Shown here in pieces: positions 1 through 8,852 of a stretch of DNA of 64,000 bases. The stretch's first letter is position 1. Each line of letters begins with the position of its first letter. Source of the stretch: JASHPR01 sp963729365 (GTDB lineage Bacteria > Actinomycetota > Actinomycetes > Streptosporangiales > Streptosporangiaceae); NCBI GenBank assembly GCA_963729365.1, contig CAVSNQ010000013.1:806001-870000 (forward strand), given 5' to 3'. The position numbers were made by a program, and so were the translations under genes. The notes beneath the pieces are model-generated. The model saw only the letters and a program-made list of their open reading frames with translations. It had not been told where the DNA came from and did no database searches.

Positions 1-564
1 GTAGTAGCGCCACAGCCTCGGGCGGCTCGGGGACTCGATCGCGACGGACTGCCCGGGCAGGTAGTCCATTCGCGGCTCCGGCCGGACGAGCAGCACGGAG
101 ACGTCGAACGCCCTCGGCTCATGGGCTATGACCGTGCCCCGCCACCAGGCCGGCCGCGATTGCTCATCCGCCGCCGCCGCGGTGGTCATGACGGCGCCGA
201 TGAGCTCGTAGGCCGCCTTCCAGTCGGCGGCTAGTTCTGGCGTCCAGGCCGGCCCGGAGAAATGCTCCAAGGTCGCTAGCAGGCTGGCGCCCACGGCGTC
301 ATAGTGCCCGGCCACAGCGCCGAACTTGCGATGATCACGGCCTAGTCCCTGCAGGAACGCGGTCAGATCATCAACCTGGTCGACCTGGGAAACGATCTTC
401 ACCAGCGCATCGACGAGGTGCCCGCGCTGCGCCGCCATCGAGATCGGGAACAGGTCCCGCACCTCGGGATGCTTGATGAACAGGTCGGAGTAGAAGAACA
501 GCGGCAACTCATCACCGTGCATCGCGACACGGGCGAAGCTTTCCCGCAGCCGGACGACGTCCAA
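1..564 (-). CDS. Globin-domain protein, flavohemoglobin-like (partial, cut by window edge)
   Basis: Reading the minus strand from a TTG at 564 gives a continuous frame to the left edge, so the C-terminal part is missing. The first 130 residues look like a flavohemoglobin globin domain: a VVRLRESFARV start, HGDELPLFFYSDLFIKHPEV, LFPISMAAQRGHLVDAL and a DHRKFG segment holding the likely proximal haem region. After about residue 150 the sequence changes to a PAWWRGTVIAHE/YLPGQSVAIES pattern typical of the start of an FAD-binding ferredoxin-reductase domain. The family oxidises NO or transfers electrons to haem-bound O2. An AAGG purine run about 8 nt upstream supports the TTG, but a stop lies only about 20 codons further upstream, so the exact start is uncertain. 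Confidence 0.75.
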   Translation of the reverse strand, partial: MDVVRLRESFARVAMHGDELPLFFYSDLFIKHPEVRDLFPISMAAQRGHLVDALVKIVSQVDQVDDLTAFLQGLGRDHRKFGAVAGHYDAVGASLLATLEHFSGPAWTPELAADWKAAYELIGAVMTTAAAADEQSRPAWWRGTVIAHEPRAFDVSVLLVRPEPRMDYLPGQSVAIESPSRPRLWRYY

Positions 565-1093
565 CAGCCCCGCCTTCCTCCGCTGTCGCCACCCAGTTGA
601 CTGATCTTGGACCTCTGGCCTCAGACCAAGGGGATCCGATCAGACTGTGGACGCTGATCGAGCCAGCAATTGCAGGACAAATACTGCTGCAAGTTGCACG
701 CGGAGACATCGGTCAGGTGACGGATATTTGAAGCGGTGACCGCGACCATGGCGTCTCAGCTAGCCTGCGCCGGCACCCGGGCGGCGGACGTCGGCCAGTG
801 GGCCGGCATCGGTCTCGGGCGCTGGCGCGCTCGCCGCGTCGGCGAAGCGCGGTGCCCCGTCCTCGCCCGCGACCCGGGCGCCGTTGGCCGTGAAGCTGAC
901 GGCGTGATACCGGCAGGCCGGAGATTCTCGTCGTGTATCAGCGCCGCGGGCCCGTGCTCTACGTAAGCAGCCGGTGACCGCGATCGAGGCTGGGGGCACT
1001 AGGTCGGGCCGATGCGGTCAGCGGCGCAGGGGTGGTGTCGGACCCGGGCCACGGGAGGGCCGACCAGGAGCTAGTGACGGCGAGGCGGGCGGC
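565..1093. other. Intergenic stretch with no recognisable gene
   Basis: Between the divergent globin and patatin genes. Short open frames occur on both strands but show no family resemblance or ribosome binding site. It presumably holds both divergent promoters. I see no repeat or clear operator. Confidence 0.5.
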
Positions 1094-3790
1094 ATGAATT
1101 CACCAGTATCAGCCGATCAGGTACCAGCGGACGACGAGTGGGCCATCTGCTGCTCGGGGGGCGGCATCCGTTCGGCTGCTTTCTGCCTCGGGGCGTTGCA
1201 GAGCCTGGACCGGCGCGGGGTGCTGGCCAAGGCCAAATGGATCCTGGGGGTATCCGGGGGAAGCTATATCGCCACCTCCCGCGCGCTGGTGGCGCACGAT
1301 TTGCCCGCCGGCACGGAGCCCCGCGCCTACGCTGCGGGCACCCCGGAAGAGCGCAACCTTCGTGACAACACCCGCTACATTGCGCCCAACGGCGCGACGG
1401 TGCTCGTCGGCGTCCTCTCGCTGCTTCTCGGGGCGATGGTCACCTCTGTTCTCGTGCTCGCCCCGCTGTACGCACTGGCCCACGCGTGGGGCTGGCTGCT
1501 GCGCTGGTCGGGCGGGCTGGTCCCGTCCGGGCCGCACGCCCTGACGGCGGCGGTGACCGGTCTGGCCTGGTGGCTGCCGACGGTGATCGCGGCCGGGGTC
1601 ACGCTCGGGCTGTTCGCCTACTGGTGGCTGACGCTGGAACCGCCCCGCCATCCCGGGCGCCCAGCGCGCTGGTGGGAAGTGCTGACCCCGGATGACCCAG
1701 ACCGTGGGGCCAGCAGCGCGGCGCTGGTGGCCTGGGCGGCCACCTTGACCGCTGGCCTGGCCCTGGCGATGCTCGCCGTGCCCCCGGTGATCTCGTGGCT
1801 GACTCGCAGCACGGGATCCTTGGGCACGATCGCACATTTCGTTGGCTTCGGCCAGCGGCCGGCCTGGTCGTTCGCGGCGGTGACGGGCCTGATTGCCGCA
1901 GTGGCCGGCGTCGCCCGGCTCGGCCAGGCCGGGCTGGCCAAATGGAACTCGCTGGGCGGGCCTGCCCAGGGCAAGGGTGCAGCGCAGCAGCCGGGCCTGC
2001 TCACCCAGCTGGCTGGCTGGCTCCGGCAGCAGTTGCTGCCGTGGCTGGCCAGCGCGGTGATCGTGCTGGGCGGCGTTGTCCTGGCGCTGCTGTGGACAAG
2101 CGATGGCGCCCGGGCGGGATTCAGCCGCGGCCAGCTGTGGCCGGTCGTCGTTGCGCTGGGCGTGATGCTGCTCACCCGCGTCGCCGTGAACGTGAACCGC
2201 ATGTCGATGCACGACTTCTACCGGTGGCGGCTGGCCGACGCCTTTGCTGTTACCCGGCTGGCCGCGGAGGAGCGGAATCCGCTGCGGGCGCGCACGCTGT
2301 TCGCCGCGGCGGCCGCCACCTGTCTGTCCGACCTGCCCGACGGTCCCGCTGCCGAGGGCGAGCCGGACCTGGTGATCTGCGGTACGGCCAACATTAATGC
2401 GGAACGGGAGGTGCCGCCCGGGCAGGGAGGCTACTGCGTCACGTTCGACCCGCAGAACGTGACCCTGTACGGGGAGGAGGGCCTGGCGGCCGGGGGCCCC
2501 GCCCAAGCACGGACGTCCGACTACGAGGCCCTCGTGGGTCCCCGCAGGTGCACCTTGTTCGATGTGTCCGCGATCAGCGGGGCGGCGATCTCGCCGCTGA
2601 TGGGCGCCGCGACACGGCAGGCCTACCGGATCCTGCTCACCGCGACCAACGTCCGCCTCGGCGTGTGGCTGCCCCACCCGAGCCTGGTCCGCCAGGCCCG
2701 CGAGGGCATCGAGCAGCCCGACAAGGACGGCACCGACCAGTGGTGGGCGCGGCGGCCGCTGCTCCTGCTGCTCTGGTACCTGTTGCCGCACCTGCTCTGG
2801 GAACGCGACGCGAAAAGGAACTCCGGCCGTGAGGCCCGGCTCTGGGCCCATGTGCTCACGCGCAGGCTCCGCGGAGGATTGTCCGGCGCGCTCTGGTACC
2901 GGGCGATGCAGCCCACCCTCGGGCTGCTGTGGGCCGAGGCCGCCGGCCACCTGAGCTACCGCGGAACCTGGATGTATGTGACCGACGGAGGCCATTACGA
3001 CAACCTCGGCCTGGTCGAGGCGCTGCGCCGCGGCGCCAGCCACATCGTGGTGCTGGATGCATCAGGAGACAAAGCCGACACCTGGTTCACGCTCGGCGGC
3101 GCTATCGCCTTGGCCAGGGCCGACGCGGGAGTGGACATCGACCTAGACCCGACCACGATGGTCCAGGGCGGGCGCGGTCTGGCCCCGGGCCAGGTGGTCC
3201 GCCCGTGGGCGCATGGCACATTCAGCAGGCCTCAGGAGATACCCGGGCTGCCCCGGCAGGGTGAGATCTGGGTCTGCAAGCTCGGCTGGTGGACCGGCGC
3301 GCCGTGGGACGTGCTCGCCTACGCCAGGGACCATCCCAGCTTCCCGTGTGATAGCACGCTGGAGCAGCTCTACGACGCCGCCGAGTTCGAGGCTTACCAT
3401 GAACTCGGCGTGGCCACGGTCCTGGATGCCAGCGTGGCAGTGCGCGCCGCCCCTCCAGTGGATGTCCCCGCCCGTGCCTCAGGCTGCCCTGCGCTAGCGA
3501 TGGCACCGATGAAAGGCTGGACGCCACGCCTCGTCCGCGAGCACGACAAACAACGGGAGTCGCAGCGGAACGGATGTCAGCGCAGCTCCGCGGCGAACGC
3601 CGCGACCGCGTCGTTAAAGGCCTCGCTCTCCTCCCAGAACGGGCAGTGGCTGGACGCCGCGAACGTCTGCAGGCGGCTGCCGGGAATGCGGTCGGCAATG
3701 TACTTACCCGCCCGCGGGCTGGTGAGCTTGTCATCCTCGCCGAACAGCACGAGCGCAGGAACGTCGATCTGCGGAAGGAACTCACGGTAG
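1094..3790 (+). CDS. Patatin-like phospholipase with large membrane insertion
   Basis: 898 residues from the ATG at 1094 (GAGGCGGGC just upstream). The N-terminus carries the patatin oxyanion motif SGGGIRSA and the nucleophile elbow GVSGGSY (Ser54). The dyad aspartate is in DGGHYDN at about residue 631. The two halves of the catalytic site are separated by several hundred residues that include at least five hydrophobic, probably membrane-spanning segments (about residues 95-365). This suggests a membrane-bound serine acyl hydrolase acting on lipids. The last ~95 residues read through the antisense strand of the neighbouring hydrolase gene and look non-native (Ser/Arg-rich), so the true C-terminus probably lies near 3500 and a frameshift or lost stop is possible. 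The physiological substrate is unknown. Confidence 0.75.
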   Translation: MNSPVSADQVPADDEWAICCSGGGIRSAAFCLGALQSLDRRGVLAKAKWILGVSGGSYIATSRALVAHDLPAGTEPRAYAAGTPEERNLRDNTRYIAPNGATVLVGVLSLLLGAMVTSVLVLAPLYALAHAWGWLLRWSGGLVPSGPHALTAAVTGLAWWLPTVIAAGVTLGLFAYWWLTLEPPRHPGRPARWWEVLTPDDPDRGASSAALVAWAATLTAGLALAMLAVPPVISWLTRSTGSLGTIAHFVGFGQRPAWSFAAVTGLIAAVAGVARLGQAGLAKWNSLGGPAQGKGAAQQPGLLTQLAGWLRQQLLPWLASAVIVLGGVVLALLWTSDGARAGFSRGQLWPVVVALGVMLLTRVAVNVNRMSMHDFYRWRLADAFAVTRLAAEERNPLRARTLFAAAAATCLSDLPDGPAAEGEPDLVICGTANINAEREVPPGQGGYCVTFDPQNVTLYGEEGLAAGGPAQARTSDYEALVGPRRCTLFDVSAISGAAISPLMGAATRQAYRILLTATNVRLGVWLPHPSLVRQAREGIEQPDKDGTDQWWARRPLLLLLWYLLPHLLWERDAKRNSGREARLWAHVLTRRLRGGLSGALWYRAMQPTLGLLWAEAAGHLSYRGTWMYVTDGGHYDNLGLVEALRRGASHIVVLDASGDKADTWFTLGGAIALARADAGVDIDLDPTTMVQGGRGLAPGQVVRPWAHGTFSRPQEIPGLPRQGEIWVCKLGWWTGAPWDVLAYARDHPSFPCDSTLEQLYDAAEFEAYHELGVATVLDASVAVRAAPPVDVPARASGCPALAMAPMKGWTPRLVREHDKQRESQRNGCQRSSAANAATASLKASLSSQNGQWLDAANVCRRLPGMRSAMYLPARGLVSLSSSPNSTSAGTSICGRNSR

Positions 3791-4379
3791 TCGCGCAGTG
3801 TCTGGTCGAGCAGGATCGTGCTGGCAATGACCGGCGGAACCCGGAGGATCTCGGCGGCCATCCACTCCAGCGTCTCCTCGTCCGGCTTGTGCAGCATGAG
3901 CCGGGTGAACTCGTCCACCACCGTGGCCTGGTCGAGCTGCAGCTGCTCGTTCGTCTCGCGCAGGGCGTCCATCGTGAAGACGCCGAACTCATAGCCCTCC
4001 CAGGCATAGTCGGACGGTGGCTGGTCGACGATCACGATCCCGGCGACGGCGTCCCGGCCGTAAGCGCGGAGGTATTCATAGGCGACCATCGCCCCCATCG
4101 ACCAGCCGACCAGCACCGGCCGCTGCACTGACAGCTCACCCAGGATCGCGTGCAGGTCCGCGGCATATTGCGGCACCGTGTGACCGTGCAGGACCTTCTC
4201 CGATGTGCCGTGCCCGCGCAGGTCAGGGACGACCACCCGGAAGCCGGCGGAAGGCCGGCCAGCTGGCGCCGGAAGAACCTACCGCTCATAGTCCAGCCGT
4301 GGATGAGGACGATCGGAGTGCCGCTTCCCGCTGCCTCCACCGAGAACGTGACGTCGTTGATGCGCAACTGCTGTGTCAT
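3577..4379 (-). pseudogene. Alpha/beta hydrolase, disrupted by a frameshift near 4250
   Basis: The N-terminal part from the ATG at 4379 (AGGGA upstream) reads MTQQLRINDVTFSVEAAGSG, then PIVLIHGWTMSG (oxyanion HG motif), and then leaves frame after RRQLAGLPP. The rest of a normal alpha/beta hydrolase continues in another minus-strand frame from about 4245: VVVPDLRGHGTSEK, nucleophile elbow GWSMGA, acid in LFGEDDKLTS, and His in ASSHCPFWEESEAF. Joined, the protein would be about 266 residues, the normal family length. A single-base indel around 4240-4255 explains this. It lies 20 bp downstream of the luciferase-like gene on the same strand and is probably cotranscribed. Substrate unknown. Either a real pseudogene or an assembly error. 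Confidence 0.7.
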
Positions 4380-4399
4380 GGGCGATCCCTGCCGTCCGG

Positions 4400-5512
4400 T
4401 CACCGCGTCGGCCCGCTGACCGCCGGTGCCGGGCGCAGTCGCGGGCTGATGTGGGGCGCAACGTCATCGGCGAACCGCGTCGCCCACTTGTGCCGCATGT
4501 CGATGGGAATTCCGGGAGTGGCGAAGTGCAGGATGATGTGGTTGAAGCCAACGTCGAGGTAAGCGTGCAGTTTCCGCAGGACTGTTTCGGCCGAGCCGAT
4601 CAGCTGCCACTCGCACCAGGGCACGATGCCCTCCGGGCGGGTCCGCCTTTCCATTCCCGCGAATATCCGCTGCCACGCCTCGTAGCCCGGCGTGTTCACC
4701 CAGTCGGTGGCGTGCGGCGCGTAATGGTCGATCTGCGCCTGCATGAACCGCGGCTTGTAGCGGCAGGCCTGCCGGATCGCCTCTTCGTCAGTGTCCTCGA
4801 CAATACAGTCGATCATGATGGGGAAGGTGACGCCCGAGGTATCAAGGCCCGCCTCGTTGGCCGCGGCTTCCCAGGCCCGCAGGGTGCCGGCCTGCTGCTG
4901 GATATCGCCCATCGTGTTGCACAGCGGGGGCAGGCCCAGCCTGGCCATGATTGCCGCGCTGTCCGGGCTGCCGATGGCGCCATAGAAGTGCAGTTGCCCG
5001 GTCTGCGGCGCGGGCCGGATCCGGACCGGCTGGGCGACCGGTCTCAGTGGGCCCTCATAGCGGAACGGCTCGCCGGTCATCCCGAGCCGGAGGATCTCCC
5101 ACGTTTCAGCGAACCGCTGCCGCGCCTCGCCCATATCCAGGCCGAACGCGTCGAACTCGAGCTTCGCGGTGCCCCGCCCCAGACCAAGGTGCAGCGGCCG
5201 GTCGGTGAGCTCGGTCAGCATCGCGATCTGGCCGGCCAGCCGCAGCGGGTGGTGCCAGGGGGTGACGATGACGCACGCGCCGAAGCTCAGCTCCGGGTAC
5301 CTCCCGGCCAGGTGGGCGATGAGCACCGCCGGGTCGGGAGTCGGGAAGTAGTCGCTGAAGTGATGCTCGAGCACCCACGCCGTGTCGTAACCCAGCTGCG
5401 CGTAGAGCTCGCAGTCGGCCACCATGCCGCGGTAGAGGTCGAGGTCGCTGGCGCCAGGGGCGCCGGCCGCGGCTATCACGCACCCGAACTCGACGTCTCC
5501 GCGTGCTGCCAT
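4400..5512 (-). CDS. LLM-class (luciferase-like) flavin-dependent oxidoreductase
   Basis: 370 residues. The start is the ATG at 5512, preceded by GGGAGG at a 6-nt spacing, rather than the longer upstream frame. The sequence has the bacterial-luciferase TIM-barrel pattern: WVLEHHFSDYFPTPDPAVLIAHLAGR, then LSFGACVIVTPWHHPLRLAGQIAMLTEL, then LHLGLGRGT. Enzymes of this class are FMN- or F420-dependent monooxygenases or dehydrogenases. Which cofactor is used cannot be decided from the sequence. It heads a two-gene unit with the disrupted hydrolase and has an inverted repeat 25 bp upstream that may be an operator. The C-terminal region (about residue 310 on: SAETVLRKLHAYLDVGFNHIILH) is typical of the family. 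Confidence 0.85.
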   Translation of the reverse strand: MAARGDVEFGCVIAAAGAPGASDLDLYRGMVADCELYAQLGYDTAWVLEHHFSDYFPTPDPAVLIAHLAGRYPELSFGACVIVTPWHHPLRLAGQIAMLTELTDRPLHLGLGRGTAKLEFDAFGLDMGEARQRFAETWEILRLGMTGEPFRYEGPLRPVAQPVRIRPAPQTGQLHFYGAIGSPDSAAIMARLGLPPLCNTMGDIQQQAGTLRAWEAAANEAGLDTSGVTFPIMIDCIVEDTDEEAIRQACRYKPRFMQAQIDHYAPHATDWVNTPGYEAWQRIFAGMERRTRPEGIVPWCEWQLIGSAETVLRKLHAYLDVGFNHIILHFATPGIPIDMRHKWATRFADDVAPHISPRLRPAPAVSGPTR

Positions 5513-5536
5513 ACCCGACCTCCCAGACAGGCCTTT

Positions 5537-5553
5537 GGTCTGAGTATCATACC
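5537..5553. promoter_or_regulatory. Inverted repeat upstream of the luciferase-like gene
   Basis: GGTCTGA-gta-TCATACC: six of seven arm positions are complementary (GGTxTGA/TCAxACC). It lies 25-41 bp upstream of the 5512 start, consistent with a GntR-type operator. No footprint evidence, so this is an inference. Confidence 0.4.
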
Positions 5554-5648
5554 TTTGCCCCTCGGGGGTCAAGGCTGTCTTCCTGGCCCCGGGAAATCTG
5601 CAGATGCGCCTCAGCGGCGGTGGCCGCAGGCCCGCCCGGCGATGGCGT

Positions 5649-5750
5649 TCAGGCCATTTCCGCGTAGCGGCGGATCTCCCACTCGGACACCTGCTGGTGT
5701 CCGCACCGGGCAGCCTCGGCGGCCGGAAGCCGCTCCGCCGGATCGTTCGC
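5649..5750 (-). pseudogene. C-terminal remnant of a glutamine-synthetase-like gene
   Basis: The last codons before a TGA at 5649-5651 encode HQQVSEWEIRRYAEMA. That closely matches the C-terminal signature of glutamine-synthetase-like ligases, for example EQVTEWEHRRYFETS and CVTDWERIRYFERI at the ends of the two intact copies near 31.7 and 30.3 kb. Upstream of about 5750 the similarity is lost. This looks like the tail of a deleted gene left between the luciferase-like unit and the BMC operon. The upstream boundary is approximate. Confidence 0.5.
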
Positions 5751-5868
5751 CCTCGCTACGGTGCGAGTACTCCGCACCGACCTGCGCTTCCGCTCCCGTG
5801 AACCGCACCAGCCAGGCAGCCGGGGACAAGCGTTCTGGTCTAGCCGATGTGGTTTTATCCTCCACCTC

Positions 5869-5932
5869 TTGACACTAATCGGTTCAGACGGATACCTATT
5901 TGGTTGAACCCTAACGCGGGCTGGTGCGGAGG
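5869..5932 (+). promoter_or_regulatory. Probable promoter/operator and RBS of the BMC operon
   Basis: A perfect -35 hexamer TTGACA (5869-5874) is followed after 17-18 nt by an AT-rich GATACCTATT that may serve as -10. Overlapping it is an inverted pair, GGTTCA (5881-5886) and TGAACC (5905-5910), the latter inside the palindrome GGTTGAACC. This is a candidate site for the operon's own GntR regulator. GGAGG at 5928-5932 is the ribosome binding site for the GTG at 5938. No cobalamin riboswitch fold was recognised here. Confidence 0.5.
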
Positions 5933-5937
5933 TTGCT

Positions 5938-7218
5938 GTGGCCGAGGAGCTGATCGCCTTCGCGTCCAAGGACGAGATGCTCGCCAAGTCCAAGCAGTTC
6001 TGGAACCCGGACAAGACCCAGTTCTGGATCGACTCGGGGGTGCCGCTGGTCATCGACCGGCGGGAGGGCTACTTCATCTACGACGTCGAGGGCAAGCGGC
6101 TCATCGACGTGCACCTCAACGGCGGCACCTACAACCTCGGGCATCGCAATCCCGAGGTGACCGCGGCGGTGACCGCGGCCATGCAGCACTTCGACATCGG
6201 CAACCACCACTTCCCGTCGCTGGCCCGCACCGCCCTGGCCGAGGCGCTCGTCTCCACCGCCCCGGCCGGCCTGACCAAGGTGGTGTACGGCAGCGGCGGC
6301 GCCGAGGCGATCGACATCGCGCTGAAAACCGCCCGGCACACGACCAAGCGGCGCAAGATCGTCTCGATCGCCAAGGCCTATCACGGGCACACCGGCCTGG
6401 CCGTCGCCACCGGTGACGAGCGGTTCGCCGCGCTGTTCCTCGCCGACCAGCCAGAGGAGTTCGCGCACGTACCGTTCAATGATCTCGGCGCGATGGAGGA
6501 AGCGCTGCGCGGCAACGACGTCGCGGCGGTGATCATGGAGACGATCCCGGCCACCTACGGCTTCCCGTTGCCGGCCCCTGGCTACCTGGCCGCGGTCAAG
6601 CGGCTGTGCGAGCGGCACGGTGCGCTGTACATCGCCGACGAGGTGCAGACCGGGCTGATGCGGACCGGCGAGCTGTGGGCGATCACCAAGCACGGCGTCG
6701 CGCCGGACATGCTGGTCACCGGCAAGGGCATCTCCGGCGGGATGTACCCGATCAGCGCCGTGCTGGTGAGCGAGCAGGCGGCCGGCTGGCTGACCGAGGA
6801 CGGCTTCGGCCACATGTCCACCTTCGGCGGCGCCGAGCTGGGCTGCGTGGCCGCGCTCAAGACCCTGGAGATCACCTGCCGCCCGGAGATCAGGTCGATG
6901 GTGCACTACATCGCCGACCTGATCGGCCAGGGGCTGCGCCGGATCCAGGGCCTGTACCCGGACTGGTTCACGGGCATCCGCCAGGACGGGCTCGTGATGG
7001 GGCTCGAGTTCGACCACCCGCAGGGCGCCAAGTTCGTCATGAAGCGGCTCTACGAGAACGGGGTGTGGGCGATCTTCTCGACCCTGGATCCCCGTGTCCT
7101 GCAGTTCAAGCCGGGCGTGCTGATGACTCCCTCGCTCAGCGAGGAACTGCTGGACCGGGTCGAGGTGGCGATCGGCAAGGCCGCCGCCGACGCCCGCCCG
7201 GGCGGGAGGGTGCCGTGA
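5938..7218 (+). CDS. Class III aminotransferase-fold enzyme of the BMC operon (putative amino-alcohol-phosphate phospho-lyase)
   Basis: 426 residues, GTG start with GGAGG 5 nt upstream. It is a PLP class III aminotransferase: NGGTYNLGHRNP near the N-terminus, YGSGGAEAIDIALK for phosphate binding, IADEVQTG for the ring aspartate, and the Schiff-base lysine in VTGKGISGG (Lys263). In the M. smegmatis RMM (aminoacetone utilisation) locus an enzyme of this family is thought to eliminate ammonia and phosphate from 1-amino-2-propanol O-phosphate, giving propionaldehyde. The adjacent APH-fold kinase and acylating aldehyde dehydrogenase support the same role here. First gene of the operon; its stop overlaps the next start by 4 bp. 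No clear encapsulation peptide is visible. A true aminotransferase activity cannot be excluded. Confidence 0.85.
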   Translation: MAEELIAFASKDEMLAKSKQFWNPDKTQFWIDSGVPLVIDRREGYFIYDVEGKRLIDVHLNGGTYNLGHRNPEVTAAVTAAMQHFDIGNHHFPSLARTALAEALVSTAPAGLTKVVYGSGGAEAIDIALKTARHTTKRRKIVSIAKAYHGHTGLAVATGDERFAALFLADQPEEFAHVPFNDLGAMEEALRGNDVAAVIMETIPATYGFPLPAPGYLAAVKRLCERHGALYIADEVQTGLMRTGELWAITKHGVAPDMLVTGKGISGGMYPISAVLVSEQAAGWLTEDGFGHMSTFGGAELGCVAALKTLEITCRPEIRSMVHYIADLIGQGLRRIQGLYPDWFTGIRQDGLVMGLEFDHPQGAKFVMKRLYENGVWAIFSTLDPRVLQFKPGVLMTPSLSEELLDRVEVAIGKAAADARPGGRVP

Positions 7219-8852
7219 CCGAGATCGCGGTCGACCTGATCGCCGACCCGGCGGGCGTGCCCAGGGCGCGGGCGATGCTGCAGCGGGCCGAGTGGGCCGC
7301 CCGGGCATTCGCGCGCTACGACCAGCCGGCCGTGGACCGGGTGGTGCACGCGGCGGCCCAGGCCGGCGCGGCCAAGGCGCGGGAGTACGCCGAGTGGGCG
7401 GTGCGCGAGACCGGGTTCGGCGTGGCCGAGCACAAGGTGCTCAAGAACGTCGCGTGCAGCACCGGGCTGGTCGAGACCTACGCAGGCCACGACTATGTGA
7501 CGCCCCGGTTCGACCCGGTCGCGAAGATGGTCGAGGTGCCGCGGCCGGCCGGGGTGGTGCTCGCCCTCACCCCGTCGACGAACCCGGTCGCCACGGTGTT
7601 CTTCAACGCACTGCTGGCCTTGATGACCCGCAGCATCGTCATCATCAGCCCGCACCCGCTGGCCCGCGAATGCTGCGCGGACGCCGCCCGGACCCTGGCC
7701 GCCGCCGCGGTCGCCGCCGGCGCGCCGGACGGGGTCATCCAGGTGGTGGACGAGCCGTCGGTGCCGCTGATCAACGCGCTCATGACCGACGACCGCACCC
7801 AGGTCATCGTCGCCACCGGCGGCGTCCCCGTGGTGCGGGCCGCGTACACCTCGGGCACTCCGGCACTCGGCGTCGGCCCCGGCAACGTGCCGGTGCTCGT
7901 GGACGCCAGCGCGGACCTGGCCAAGGCGGCCAAGCGGATCGCGGACAGCAAGAGCTTCGACAACTCGATCCTGTGCACCAACGAGTCGGTGCTGATCGTG
8001 GAGGAAGCGGCGGCGGGCACCCTGCTGCGCCACCTCAAGCGCGAGGGCGCGTTCCTGCTGGACGCGGCGCAGGCCGCCAAGATAGCCGAGGCGCTGTTCC
8101 CTGGCGGCCGCTTCGACATCCGGTTCGTGGGCCAGGACGCCACCTGGATCGCGGGCGAGGCCGGCATCCGGGTACCGGGCACGACCCGGGTGCTGCTGGC
8201 CCCGTTCGACCTGGTGGTACCGGAAGAGCCGCTCGCGCACGAGAAGCTGTGCCCGGTGCTTGGACTGGTCCGGGTCGCCACGGCCCGGCGGGGCATCGAC
8301 GCCGCCCGGGCCGTGCTGCGGATCGGCGGCCGGGGCCACTCGGCCGCCATCCACAGCAGCGACCCGCGCACGATCATGGAGTTCGGCGCGGCCGTCGAGG
8401 TGCTGCGGGTCTCGGTCAACGTCGGCAACAGCCTGGGCAGCGCCGGCCTCCAGACCAACCTCCCGCCGACGATGACGGTCGGCACCGGCTTCTTCGGCGG
8501 CTCGTCGGTGGCGGGGAACCTGCAGCCTGACCACTTCGTCCAGTGGACCCGCCTGGCCTACAACAGCGACCCGGCGGAACCGTTCGGCAACTTCTCCGGC
8601 CTCATCCCCTGGGAATCCCCGGCCGGGCCGGTGCCGCCATACCCGTACGCGTCGAACATGGCCGATGCCGAGCGCCCGGCCACTGCGTCGGGCCCGGCGC
8701 ACGCACCGCTGGCGTTCGAAGCGGCTGGGGCGGGCGGGGTGGGCGGATCGGACCGCGGGCTGGCCAATGGCGACATGGCGGCGCTGCGGGAGGAGATCAG
8801 GCGGCTGGTGGTCGAGGAACTGAGCCAGCTGGTCGGAGGGTCCCGTGGCTGA
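7215..8852 (+). CDS. CoA-acylating aldehyde dehydrogenase (PduP-like) with C-terminal encapsulation helix
   Basis: 545 residues from the GTG at 7215, which overlaps the upstream stop (GTGA). The ALDH domain has the nucleotide-binding segment AGVVLALTPSTNP, glycine motif VATGGVPVVRAAYTSG and catalytic Cys254 in NSILCTNE. It should oxidise the compartment aldehyde to acyl-CoA with NAD+ (propionaldehyde to propionyl-CoA in RMM and Pdu systems). After the catalytic domain there is a roughly 50-residue low-complexity linker rich in Ala, Gly and Pro, then an amphipathic helix, MAALREEIRRLVVEELSQLV (residues 521-540). That is a textbook BMC encapsulation peptide and the C-terminal position matches RMM enzymes. 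The gene overlaps the first shell gene by 8 bp. Confidence 0.93.
   Translation: MTEIAVDLIADPAGVPRARAMLQRAEWAARAFARYDQPAVDRVVHAAAQAGAAKAREYAEWAVRETGFGVAEHKVLKNVACSTGLVETYAGHDYVTPRFDPVAKMVEVPRPAGVVLALTPSTNPVATVFFNALLALMTRSIVIISPHPLARECCADAARTLAAAAVAAGAPDGVIQVVDEPSVPLINALMTDDRTQVIVATGGVPVVRAAYTSGTPALGVGPGNVPVLVDASADLAKAAKRIADSKSFDNSILCTNESVLIVEEAAAGTLLRHLKREGAFLLDAAQAAKIAEALFPGGRFDIRFVGQDATWIAGEAGIRVPGTTRVLLAPFDLVVPEEPLAHEKLCPVLGLVRVATARRGIDAARAVLRIGGRGHSAAIHSSDPRTIMEFGAAVEVLRVSVNVGNSLGSAGLQTNLPPTMTVGTGFFGGSSVAGNLQPDHFVQWTRLAYNSDPAEPFGNFSGLIPWESPAGPVPPYPYASNMADAERPATASGPAHAPLAFEAAGAGGVGGSDRGLANGDMAALREEIRRLVVEELSQLVGGSRG

Noticed and set aside
1109..3043. A 644-codon open frame on the minus strand opposite the patatin gene
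   Set aside because: Antisense shadow of a GC-rich gene; composition is Gly/Arg/Pro/Gln-rich and no family resemblance, whereas the plus strand has clear patatin motifs.
5513..5937. Cobalamin riboswitch upstream of the B12-dependent operon
   Set aside because: No B12-box-like conserved element or multi-helix fold could be recognised by eye.
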